A stretch of 19,105 nucleotides of DNA from Clostridia bacterium. GTDB taxonomy: Bacteria; Bacillota; Clostridia; Christensenellales; Borkfalkiaceae. Positions 1 to 6,575 of the stretch are shown here, piece by piece. The DNA lies in the NCBI GenBank assembly GCA_017646555.1, contig JAGCMG010000058.1, positions 1 to 19,105 of the forward strand, in the 5' to 3' direction. Position numbers and translations under genes: made by a program. Position 1 is the stretch's first letter. Every line of letters starts with the position of its first letter. The notes beneath the pieces were generated by a model. It saw nothing but the letters and a program-made list of their open reading frames with translations, made no database searches and had not been told where the DNA came from.

Positions 1-325
1 CCTTATCGGTAAAATATAAAATACCGTTACCAAACAACCAGCCACTTAAATTCCTATCGTAGTTCCCAACGTATTTGTAAACTTTTGAATCCATAGGCCC
101 ACCAAGTGCTTCCCCAGCCATTACAGAATCTTTAAAATACTGAACGCCGTAGCCTTGGCGATAAAAATCTTTACCGTCGTATTCGCCGTGCCCTTCGTAC
201 ACCGAGCCCTCTTGATATTTTTCTCTAATAACGCCCGTGCAAGGCTTTCCTTCAACGAATTCTTCATCAGGAATAAACCAAGTTACTCCTACTTCGTCAT
301 CTTTTCTAAATACGATTTTTTCCAT
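1..325 (-). CDS. MORN-repeat protein, 3' part missing (cut by window edge)
   Basis: The first 108 codons of a minus-strand gene are open to the left edge with no stop. It starts at an ATG preceded by GGAG five bases upstream. The protein begins MEKIVFRKDDEVGVTWFIP and then shows two MORN-like stretches, around YEGHGEYDGKDFYRQGYG and YVGNYDRNLSGWLFGNGILY, with the typical aromatic-G...G..G.G pattern. There is no signal peptide or membrane segment in the visible part, so it is probably cytoplasmic. MORN repeats are beta-hairpin units often involved in protein or lipid contacts; the role of this bacterial copy is unknown. It has its own promoter just downstream of trmL, so it is probably a separate transcription unit. 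The call as a real gene is firm; the function is not. Confidence 0.75.
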   Translation of the reverse strand, partial: MEKIVFRKDDEVGVTWFIPDEEFVEGKPCTGVIREKYQEGSVYEGHGEYDGKDFYRQGYGVQYFKDSVMAGEALGGPMDSKVYKYVGNYDRNLSGWLFGNGILYFTDK

Positions 326-345
326 AGAAACTCCATTTTTTTAAC

Positions 346-374
346 ATTTTACCACCAATAAAGAATGTGGTCAA
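346..374 (-). promoter_or_regulatory. Promoter of the MORN-repeat gene
   Basis: On the minus strand TTGACC (374-369) is followed by a 17-base spacer and TAAAAT (351-346), a good match to the vegetative sigma factor consensus. The predicted start point is about 15 bases upstream of the gene's ribosome binding site. A short inverted repeat, ACCAC...GTGGT, covers the spacer (351-371) and could be a weak operator or a coincidence. Confidence 0.65.
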
Positions 375-382
375 TATCAAAT

Positions 383-880
383 TTAATCTTTTCTTCCCGT
401 GAGCGCGCCTTGCGTGTTAAATTCTTTATAACCTATTTGTCTTATCGCTTCGTATACGCCAACAGCCACAGAATTAGACAAATTCAAACTTCTTAAAGAA
501 CCTATCATAGGTATTCTAACGCACTCGTCGTAATGTTCTTTTAAAAGTGGTTCAGGAAGTCCCCTTGACTCTTTACCAAAAATTAAAAAGTCCCCGTCTT
601 TATATGTAATTTCGGTATGCGTGTGTTTAGATTTTGTTGAGAAAAAGTGAAAATTATCGCCCGTATAGAACTTTTCTAAAAGTTCGTTAAACGAGTCGTA
701 ATAATAGATATTAAGTTTATCCCAATAATCAAGCCCTGCGCGTTTTAACTGCTTGTCTGTAATTTCAAAACCAAGTGGTCTAACCAAATGTAAACTTGCA
801 CCTGTCGCCGCGCAAGTACGAGCGATATTCCCCGTATTTTGTGGAATTTCAGGCTCAACAAGAACGATATTTAATGGCAT
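383..880 (-). CDS. trmL: tRNA (cytidine(34)-2'-O)-methyltransferase TrmL
   Basis: This 165-residue SPOUT-family methyltransferase is expected to 2'-O-methylate the wobble base (C34/U34) of leucine tRNAs using SAM. The family motifs are all present: EPEIPQNTGNIART near the N-terminus (about residues 9-22), the SAM-knot segment LIFGKESRGLP, and RSLNLSNSVAVGVYEAIRQ near the C-terminus. The length is normal for the family. The frame is open further upstream, but the start chosen is the ATG at 880 because GGAG stands seven bases before it and the family motif follows directly. It lies 59 nt after the nitrilase-fold gene and is probably co-transcribed with it and dusB, which would group two tRNA-modification genes. 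The gap in front of it contains one copy of the dispersed AACGGTAT repeat. Confidence 0.93.
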   Translation of the reverse strand: MPLNIVLVEPEIPQNTGNIARTCAATGASLHLVRPLGFEITDKQLKRAGLDYWDKLNIYYYDSFNELLEKFYTGDNFHFFSTKSKHTHTEITYKDGDFLIFGKESRGLPEPLLKEHYDECVRIPMIGSLRSLNLSNSVAVGVYEAIRQIGYKEFNTQGALTGRKD

Positions 881-906
881 TTTAATTCTCCTTTTTTTTC
901 TTTCGT

Positions 907-928
907 AGCACGATTTCGCGATACCGTT
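907..928 (-). repeat. Dispersed AACGGTAT repeat, partial copy
   Basis: Read on the minus strand this copy starts AACGGTATCGCGAAA, 12 nt after the stop of the nitrilase-fold gene. It matches the first 15 positions of the 22-nt repeat seen after rny, rimO and the DUF554 gene; the final TTGACC part is not conserved here. Confidence 0.5.
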
Positions 929-939
929 ATAGGCTAAAC

Positions 940-1608
940 TTAACCTTTGATACCACACCCACGCATAGTGAATTGTAATTTGTCGTAAACTTTTTCCATC
1001 TTAATTTCAGAGGAAGATACTTTTAAGTTGCTTGAAAAAACCACTTCGCCTTTAACCGAAACGGCAAGTGCGCGATTTTCAGCGATAAACGCCATAGGCA
1101 CGCCACACAAAAAAGATTCGGCTTTAATGACCGTTTCGTGAAAATAATCATTAACGCTTGCAAAGATAGAAACTATTAAATCGGCGTCGTTTAAAACCAT
1201 ACCTTTAACGGCTTCAAAGCAATATAAATCCGTGCCGACGACAACGCCTATTTTCCCTATCGAAGTTTTATAAACGATAAAATTGCTACCACACTCATAC
1301 TCACTTTTAACGGGAATATACACCATATCCGAAACGCCTAAAAGTTTGCCCGAGTCAGCAATAACGGCAGACTTTCTTATAGAGCCGTAAGTATCGGTAT
1401 CACACGCGCAAACGACGACACAGTTTAGTTCTTTTGATAATTTGGCTATGTCTTGAAAATATTCCGTTTCGCCGGCAAGTTCTTTTTCATAACTTACAAC
1501 GCCAAGCGACGACGGTGAAAACAAAATCAAATCAGTATCTTTAGCACTAATTAGTTTACTTTCCCAAAAATCGTAAACTTGACAATCAGAAACAAAACAA
1601 ACTTTCAA
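940..1608 (-). CDS. Nitrilase-fold (carbon-nitrogen hydrolase-like) protein lacking the catalytic triad
   Basis: This 222-residue protein has the layout of the nitrilase superfamily: an SAVIADSGKLLGVSDMVYIP strand-turn (residues 80-99) corresponding to the usual 'SAVLIDPDG..lG.YRKVHLP', and GKIGVVVGTDLYCFEAVKG (118-136) corresponding to 'GvlICYDlrFPE...'. At the three expected catalytic positions the residues differ: the Glu region reads LILFSPSSLG (27-36), the Lys position falls on D94/M95, and the Cys position is G125. It is therefore probably not an amidase or nitrilase and may have a binding or structural role. The start is a TTG at 1608 with GGTGTGA just upstream; no better ATG is visible. 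It sits between dusB and trmL on the same strand. The fold is fairly certain; the function is unknown. Confidence 0.75.
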   Translation of the reverse strand: MKVCFVSDCQVYDFWESKLISAKDTDLILFSPSSLGVVSYEKELAGETEYFQDIAKLSKELNCVVVCACDTDTYGSIRKSAVIADSGKLLGVSDMVYIPVKSEYECGSNFIVYKTSIGKIGVVVGTDLYCFEAVKGMVLNDADLIVSIFASVNDYFHETVIKAESFLCGVPMAFIAENRALAVSVKGEVVFSSNLKVSSSEIKMEKVYDKLQFTMRGCGIKG

Positions 1609-1650
1609 ATCACACCAACGAAAAAGTTATTCTGTTTATTATAATGAATT

Positions 1651-2604
1651 TTAGCCTAAAATGTTAAAGTTGTCGATAAAAATCTTTTTCATTTGGTCGG
1701 TGTTTTCAGCGCTGACTCACAAACGGCAAAATTCTTTGGCGTTTCTTCTTCCCTTAAAGTAATTAGGGAAAAATTTACGCATATTAAGCGTTACATATCT
1801 ATCGGAATAATTTTTAAGCATATCGTCGATTTGTGTTAAGACGATTTCTTTAATAGTAAGCGAAGTATCTTTATTAGATAACTTAGCGAACAAAAATGGG
1901 TCTGAAACAGCGCCACGCGCAAGCATAATTCCGTCTGCACCCGTTCTATCTATAATTAAATCAGCATCTTTTTCAGTAAAAATACCACCGTTTGCAATAA
2001 CGGGAATATTAACGGCGCTTTTTGCCTTTTCAATTTCGTCAAAATTGACTTCGCCCGAATAATAATTTTCACGCGTTCTACCGTGAATAGTAATTAAACT
2101 TGCGCCTGCGTTTTCAGCCATTTTGGCGTACTCTTTGGTGATATAAGGTTTACTGTCCGAAATACCTATTCTAATTTTAACGGTAATGGTTTTACCACTT
2201 TTAACGGCTGATTTTATAACGGATTCTGCTTTTAAAATATCGGTTAAAAGAGCCGACCCCTCACCGTTTTTAAAAATCTTCGGCACGGGGCAACCCATAT
2301 TGATATCGATTAAATCAAACGGTGCTAAATCTTCCCCACAGCAAGCGTTGTAAATGACGTCAGGTTCAGAGCCAAAAATTTGCGCTTTGGTAACGCTTTC
2401 TTTTTCCGACACGAACAACAATTTTTTAGTGTTTTCGCTTTTATACAAAAGCCCTTTTGCCGAAACTAACTCAGTAAAAGTTACGCCTGCGCCTAAACTT
2501 TCGCAAATTGAGCGGAACGCGTAATCGGTATACCCTGCCATTGGCGCTAAAAATAGGTTGTTTTCGGTTATTAAGTTGCCTACTTTGAGTTTCTTTATTT
2601 CCAT
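1651..2604 (-). CDS. dusB: tRNA-dihydrouridine synthase (DusB type), interrupted by an in-frame TGA at 1717-1719
   Basis: An FMN-dependent enzyme that reduces uridine to dihydrouridine in tRNA D-loops. The TIM-barrel motifs are clear: APMAGYTDYAFRSICESLGA near the N-terminus, the active-site loop INMGCPVPK with the catalytic Cys, ITVKIRIG, ITIHGRTRENYYSG, and ANGGIFTEKDADLII...GADGIMLARGA for FMN phosphate binding. The start taken is the ATG at 2604 (MEIKKLKVGN); it has no visible Shine-Dalgarno and lies inside the end of the preceding flippase frame, so it may be translated by coupling. The first stop is TGA at 1717, giving 295 residues. In the same frame 22 further codons (VSAENTDQMKKIFIDNFNIL and G) follow to a TAA at 1651, which would give the usual DusB length of about 320 and look like the normal helical C-terminus. 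The short form may still be functional. Confidence 0.85.
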
Positions 2605-3880
2605 ATATTTTAATATACAATAAATTAAGAAAACAAGCAACAAAATAGCACAAATTTAATGCAATTACAGCGCCGTAAATGTTAAATTTAAAAACGGAAA
2701 ATAAAATAACTTCTAAAACGACTTTTATAGTAACGGCAATAACACAAGAAATAACCGAAATAAAAGTTTTACCCTTAGCAATTAGCGTTGCATTGACCGA
2801 TTGAAGTAACGACGCAAACACGATATACGGCGTAAGCGCCCTTATTAAATTTATCGCTAATCTTTTATTTTGTACGCTTAACGACGGGAATATTATTTTT
2901 ATTCCTAACGGTGCAAATAGAAACGCTAAAAAAGCAAAGGCAAGCGAAACTAAAAAAGTTGTAGTAATAATAAGCCCCGTAGTTTTGCTTTTATCTTTCC
3001 CACCTGAAATCGCAGGCACAGCAACAGCCGAAAGCCCGTAGCAAAGCGAAACGGGTAAATTCACAACCGTTAACGCAACACCCGAAAATAATCCGTATAA
3101 AGCCACGCCGTTAGCGTTTATATTTTTTAAACCTTTAATAATTATAGCACTATCAATGATTTGCGTTAGTGGAAAAATAGATGTTAAAACAGTTATAGGA
3201 AAAGTTATTTTAAAAAGCGCTTTTACTAAATTTTTATCGGTTTTATAGCGAAATAGCGATATACGCTCCCCCTTATTTTTGATAATAAAGGTAACGGCTA
3301 AAAACGAAAGAGCAAAGACTTCGCCTATAAAAACGGCTATCGTCGCACCTGCAAGTTTAGATTTTACCGTATATAAACGCTTTAGTAAAAACACACCTGC
3401 AATAAACTTAAAGGCTTGTTCTAAAAACTGCGATATCGCCGTTGGAAAGGTCAACATTTTGCCTTGAAAATACCCCCTAAAACACGCGATAAACGCAACG
3501 ATTAAAACGGCAGGTGCTAAAAACAAAAAGGCGGGATATGCGTTAATATCCCCACAAAAAATAGCAAGTGGCTTGCAAAAAATTGCTAAAAGAATAGCCG
3601 AAATAACGCTAATTAGCCCAAAACTTTTAAATGCTGAAAATAAATAATCGTTAGCGTTATTAGGGTTTTCAGACACCTTTTTGGCTAACGCGTTGGGAAC
3701 ACCAGCAGAAGAAAAATCAAGCAGTAGCGAATACGCTGGGAACGCCATTTGATATAACCCTAACCCGTCCGCTTTTAAGTAAGCAGTAAGTGGCACACGA
3801 TATAACGCGCCTAAAATTTTAGTTAAAAACGCGCCGAGCGCTAAAATAAAAGCGCCCGTTAAAATTTTACTTTTTTTCAT
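2471..3880 (-). CDS. SpoVB/MurJ-like lipid flippase (MATE/MOP superfamily, polysaccharide biosynthesis type)
   Basis: This 469-residue, strongly hydrophobic protein has about twelve membrane segments. It opens with MKKSKILTGAFILALGAFLT, then KILGALYRVPLTAYLKADGLGLYQMAFPAYSLLL, the hallmark N-terminus of the SpoVB and stage-V sporulation/cell-wall flippase group; GVPNALAKKVSE follows. Members move lipid-linked cell-wall or polysaccharide precursors across the membrane. The start is the ATG at 3880; no strong ribosome binding site precedes it. The hydrophobic part ends near YIKIYGNKETQS, and the last 45 or so residues are basic and are encoded in the region that also encodes the start of DusB in another frame. 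That tail is probably not conserved and suggests loss of an original stop. SpoVB or a paralogue cannot be separated from this sequence alone. Confidence 0.85.
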   Translation of the reverse strand: MKKSKILTGAFILALGAFLTKILGALYRVPLTAYLKADGLGLYQMAFPAYSLLLDFSSAGVPNALAKKVSENPNNANDYLFSAFKSFGLISVISAILLAIFCKPLAIFCGDINAYPAFLFLAPAVLIVAFIACFRGYFQGKMLTFPTAISQFLEQAFKFIAGVFLLKRLYTVKSKLAGATIAVFIGEVFALSFLAVTFIIKNKGERISLFRYKTDKNLVKALFKITFPITVLTSIFPLTQIIDSAIIIKGLKNINANGVALYGLFSGVALTVVNLPVSLCYGLSAVAVPAISGGKDKSKTTGLIITTTFLVSLAFAFLAFLFAPLGIKIIFPSLSVQNKRLAINLIRALTPYIVFASLLQSVNATLIAKGKTFISVISCVIAVTIKVVLEVILFSVFKFNIYGAVIALNLCYFVACFLNLLYIKIYGNKETQSRQLNNRKQPIFSANGRVYRLRVPLNLRKFRRRRNFY

Positions 3881-3914
3881 ACCGATATTTTGAGTAAAAG
3901 TAAAATTATTATGT

Positions 3915-3938
3915 ATAAAAAAAGGGGCTGTAACCCCT
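3915..3938 (-). terminator. Intrinsic terminator after mtnN
   Basis: On the minus strand AGGGG-TTACAG-CCCCT is followed by a run of seven T. It begins about eight bases after the mtnN stop codon and separates mtnN from the flippase gene. Confidence 0.85.
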
Positions 3939-3946
3939 AATTAAAA

Positions 3947-4639
3947 TTATATATTTTGTAACATATCGCAAATAATCGCGTTGGCTTTTATAGCCGACTC
4001 TTTAGCAAACTTAACAAATTCAACCGCATGCGAATCGTCGCCATCGTCCGATATTGCTCTAATAACGATAAACGGAACGGAATTTAAATAAGCCGTTTGT
4101 CCAACCGACGCGCCTTCCATCTCAACGCAAAGCGCGGAAAAGTTTTTATAGATATACTCTTTTTCGTTTTTATCGGCAACGAATTTATCGCCCGACGCAA
4201 TTATGCCCGAAACTGCGTTTAATCCGTTTTTATTAGCCGAACTTAACGCAAGCGAAACAAGGTTTTCATCAGCGTTTAGATAAACTTTGTTTATACCCGA
4301 AATTAACCCTATCGGGTCGCCTATTGCGGAAGTATCCATATCGTGTTGACAAACTGAATTAGATACGACAATATCGCCGATTTTAAGCCCATAAAGCGCA
4401 CCTGCAACGCCGGTATTAATAACGCAAGACACACCGAATTTAATACATAAAATTTCGGTAGCAATCGACGCGAACACCTTACCAACGCCCGATTTAACAA
4501 CTACTATTTTTTTACCAAAAGCCGTGCCCGAATAAAAATCGATACCACTAATGGTAACCTTTTCAATATCTGATAAATTTTCAATAAACTTTTCGACTTC
4601 AATATCCATTGCGCCGATAATGCCAATAACTTTGCTCAT
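3947..4639 (-). CDS. mtnN: 5'-methylthioadenosine/S-adenosylhomocysteine nucleosidase
   Basis: A 230-residue purine nucleoside phosphorylase-fold enzyme that hydrolyses MTA, SAH and 5'-deoxyadenosine, recycling the by-products of SAM use. The key residues line up with the E. coli enzyme: E14 in GIIGAMDIEVEKF (E. coli E12), E175 in CVEMEGASVG (E174) and D198 in RAISDDGD (D197). The NTGVAGAL loop is also present. The length is exactly that of the family. The frame is open further upstream, but the ATG at 4639 is chosen because AAAGG precedes it and a promoter lies only about 30 bases upstream. It is a single-gene unit with its own promoter and terminator. It fits functionally with the SAM-consuming TrmL and RimO encoded nearby. 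Confidence 0.95.
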   Translation of the reverse strand: MSKVIGIIGAMDIEVEKFIENLSDIEKVTISGIDFYSGTAFGKKIVVVKSGVGKVFASIATEILCIKFGVSCVINTGVAGALYGLKIGDIVVSNSVCQHDMDTSAIGDPIGLISGINKVYLNADENLVSLALSSANKNGLNAVSGIIASGDKFVADKNEKEYIYKNFSALCVEMEGASVGQTAYLNSVPFIVIRAISDDGDDSHAVEFVKFAKESAIKANAIICDMLQNI

Positions 4640-4669
4640 AAGTAACCTTTTAATTAAATTATCAATAAT

Positions 4670-4698
4670 ATTGTAACAAATTTTAACTAATTTTTCAA
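4670..4698 (-). promoter_or_regulatory. Promoter of mtnN
   Basis: Minus strand: TTGAAA (4698-4693), a 17-base spacer, then TACAAT (4675-4670). The predicted RNA start is about 24 bases before the ATG at 4639, which supports that start over the upstream in-frame codons. Confidence 0.75.
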
Positions 4699-4753
4699 GG
4701 CTTTTACAAACATAAATAAAATCGCCGAAAAACACCCCTTAAATCACCTAAAC

Positions 4754-4843
4754 GGTCAACTTTGAAATAGCCGTTATTATAACTTATGGTCAACTTTCAC
4801 CCTACCGTTGTTATAATCTATGGTTAAATTTCGCAATACCGTT
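4754..4843 (-). repeat. Three-copy tandem array, 34-nt period, of the AACGGTAT repeat
   Basis: Minus-strand copies start at 4843, 4809 and 4775, exactly 34 nt apart. Each has a 22-nt core (AACGGTAT or variant, four variable bases, AAA, then a TTGACC-like end) and the copies are joined by 12-nt linkers, ATAGATTATAAC and ATAAGTTATAAT. Conservation is strongest at AACGG, AAA and the terminal ACC. The array fills most of the gap between the rny terminator and the mtnN promoter. Single copies occur after rimO, after the DUF554 gene and, in part, after the nitrilase-fold gene. Confidence 0.7.
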
Positions 4844-4847
4844 ATAA

Positions 4848-4890
4848 ATGAAAAGAACCCACAAACGCAGGTTCTTTTAATTTTTTTAAT
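4848..4890 (-). terminator. Intrinsic terminator after rny
   Basis: AAAAGAACC (4851-4859) pairs perfectly with GGTTCTTTT (4870-4878) across a ten-base loop, starting some 17 bases after the rny stop. The minus-strand 3' side ends in TTTT followed by CATTT. The plus-strand side has a better T tract (from 4875), so the hairpin may stop transcription in both directions. Confidence 0.75.
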
Positions 4891-4894
4891 TAAG

Positions 4895-6472
4895 TTATTT
4901 AGCAAATTCAGTTGCTCTGGTTTCTCTAATAACGTTAACCTTGATTTGACCAGGGTATTCAAGTTCGTTTTCAATCTTTTTAGCGATATCTTTTGCCAAG
5001 AACAACGCTTCACTATCGGAAACTTGTTCAGGTTTAACGATAACTCTAATTTCTCTACCTGCTTGAATAGCGTAGCAGTTGTCAACGCCCTTAAAGTCGC
5101 CTGCAAGTTCTTCAAGTTTTTGTAAACGCTTAACGTAATTCGTCGTGGTTTCGCGTCTTGCACCAGGTCTTGCGCCCGAAACAGAGTCAGCCGCTTGAAC
5201 TAAAATAGCCTCAATAGTTTTCGGTTCAACGTCACCGTGGTGTGCTGCAATAGCGTTAACGATATTAGCGTTTTCCCTATACTTTTTAGCGATATCGGCA
5301 CCGATTTGCATATGCGTGCCTTCAATTTCAAAGTCAACGGCTTTACCAAGGTCGTGTAATAAACCTGCGCGTTTAGCCATATTAACGTCAACGCCAAGTT
5401 CAGCAGCCATAACGCCTGCTATATGCGAAACTTCAATCGAGTGTTTAAGTACGTTTTGACCGTAACTCGTTCTAAACTTTAATCTACCTAAAGTCTTAAC
5501 TACTTCAGGGTGAAGGCCGAATATACCGCATTCAAACATAGCGGATTCGCCAGCCTCTTTAATTTGTTGGTCGATTTCCTTTTTAACTTTTTCAACGGTT
5601 TCTTCAATGCGTGCTGGGTGAATTCTACCGTCTTGAATAAGTTTTTCCAAAGAAACCCTTGCAACTTCACGTCTAACTGGGTCAAAGCCCGAAACGATAA
5701 CGACTTCAGGCGTGTCGTCGATAATAAGTTCAATACCGGTAGCGTTTTCAAGGGTTCTAATATTTCTACCCTCTCTACCGATAATTCTTGCTTTCATATC
5801 ATCGCTTGGGAGCGGAACGACTGAAACCGTCATTTCGGTTGCTTGTTCAGTCGAACATTTTTGAATAGCAAGTCCAATAATTTCTTTGGCTTTTTTATCA
5901 GCCTCTTCCTTTGCTGTGTTTTCGATATTTCTAACTAATACCGCAGCGTCTTTTCTTGCTTCTTCTTGAATATTTTCAACAAGTTCTTGTTTTGCCTGTT
6001 CTCTCGACATTTGAGAAACCCTTTCAAGTTGAACAAGCATCTTTTCGTGTTGTTTAGAAATGTCTTCTAACTTTGTGGTTAGTTCCCTGTCCTTTTCTTT
6101 GAGTGCTTCCTGCTGGTTGGAAACTTCATCTATACGGCGGGTAAGATGGTCTTCTTTCTGCTGTATTCTGTTTTCCGCACGCGCGATTTCCGCACGCTTT
6201 TCTTTGCATTCGCGCTCAAACTCATTACGAAGTTTGAGTTCGTGTTCTTTAGCCTCTAAGATTGCTTCTTTTTTAAGTATCTTGCTTTGTGAATTGGCAT
6301 CTTCAATAATTTTAGATGCGCGTTCATCAGCCGTGCCAAGCTTTTTTCTATCAGCAAAATATTTAACGATAAAAAAACTTAAACCTGCGACAGCTACTGC
6401 TGCGATTGCTATTGCAACAATCCCCAGTACTTCGCTGAACAAGAACAGAGAACTTAATTTTGCATACTGCAT
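4895..6472 (-). CDS. rny: Ribonuclease Y
   Basis: This 525-residue membrane-anchored endoribonuclease initiates mRNA decay in many Gram-positive bacteria. Domain order is canonical: one N-terminal transmembrane helix (about residues 14-40), a long charged coiled coil (about 45-200), a KH RNA-binding domain with IIGREGRNIRTLENATG, and an HD hydrolase domain with the metal-binding LLHDLGK and AAHHGDVEP. The C-terminal segment ends YPGQIKVNVIRETRATEFAK, as usual. Length is normal (about 520). The ATG at 6472 is firm because a strong AGGAGG lies seven bases before it. It lies directly downstream of recA, as in Bacillus, but has its own near-consensus promoter and a leader hairpin, so it can be expressed apart from recA. 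Confidence 0.97.
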   Translation of the reverse strand: MQYAKLSSLFLFSEVLGIVAIAIAAVAVAGLSFFIVKYFADRKKLGTADERASKIIEDANSQSKILKKEAILEAKEHELKLRNEFERECKEKRAEIARAENRIQQKEDHLTRRIDEVSNQQEALKEKDRELTTKLEDISKQHEKMLVQLERVSQMSREQAKQELVENIQEEARKDAAVLVRNIENTAKEEADKKAKEIIGLAIQKCSTEQATEMTVSVVPLPSDDMKARIIGREGRNIRTLENATGIELIIDDTPEVVIVSGFDPVRREVARVSLEKLIQDGRIHPARIEETVEKVKKEIDQQIKEAGESAMFECGIFGLHPEVVKTLGRLKFRTSYGQNVLKHSIEVSHIAGVMAAELGVDVNMAKRAGLLHDLGKAVDFEIEGTHMQIGADIAKKYRENANIVNAIAAHHGDVEPKTIEAILVQAADSVSGARPGARRETTTNYVKRLQKLEELAGDFKGVDNCYAIQAGREIRVIVKPEQVSDSEALFLAKDIAKKIENELEYPGQIKVNVIRETRATEFAK

Positions 6473-6491
6473 TTTAAGTCCTCCTATTTAA

Positions 6492-6505
6492 CGCGGTCTT
6501 CCGCG
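6492..6505 (-). promoter_or_regulatory. Hairpin in the rny leader next to the ribosome binding site
   Basis: In the short rny leader, CGCGG-AAGA-CCGCG forms a five-base-pair GC stem with a four-base loop. It ends about seven bases before the AGGAGG ribosome binding site. In such an AT-rich leader it stands out and could affect RNA stability or translation. A regulatory role is inference. Confidence 0.5.
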
Positions 6506-6520
6506 CATTAATCCATATAT

Positions 6521-6549
6521 ATTGTATAACATTTTATATTAAATGTCAA
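6521..6549 (-). promoter_or_regulatory. Promoter of rny
   Basis: Minus strand: a perfect TTGACA (6549-6544), a 17-base spacer and TACAAT (6526-6521). It lies in the recA-rny gap and gives a leader of about 40 nt. Confidence 0.85.
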
Positions 6550-6575
6550 TATCTATGGTATTAAATATGCCGTTT

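Noticed and set aside
8..28. A further copy of the AACGGTAT...ACC repeat on the minus strand
   Set aside because: It lies inside the MORN coding frame and encodes the conserved GNGILYFTD turn, so the resemblance is probably chance.
1638..1666. Promoter for the nitrilase-fold gene based on a perfect TATAAT (minus strand)
   Set aside because: No acceptable -35 box is found at 16 to 18 bases; the hexamer there is TAACAT. The gene is more likely read from upstream.
1717..1719. TGA as selenocysteine or as a reassigned sense codon
   Set aside because: No suitable selenocysteine hairpin is visible, Dus enzymes need no Sec there, and other genes are intact under the standard code with Trp as TGG.
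4820..5125. Plus-strand open frame across the rny 3' end and repeat array
   Set aside because: It is antisense to conserved rny sequence, has no ribosome binding site and shows no protein-like features.
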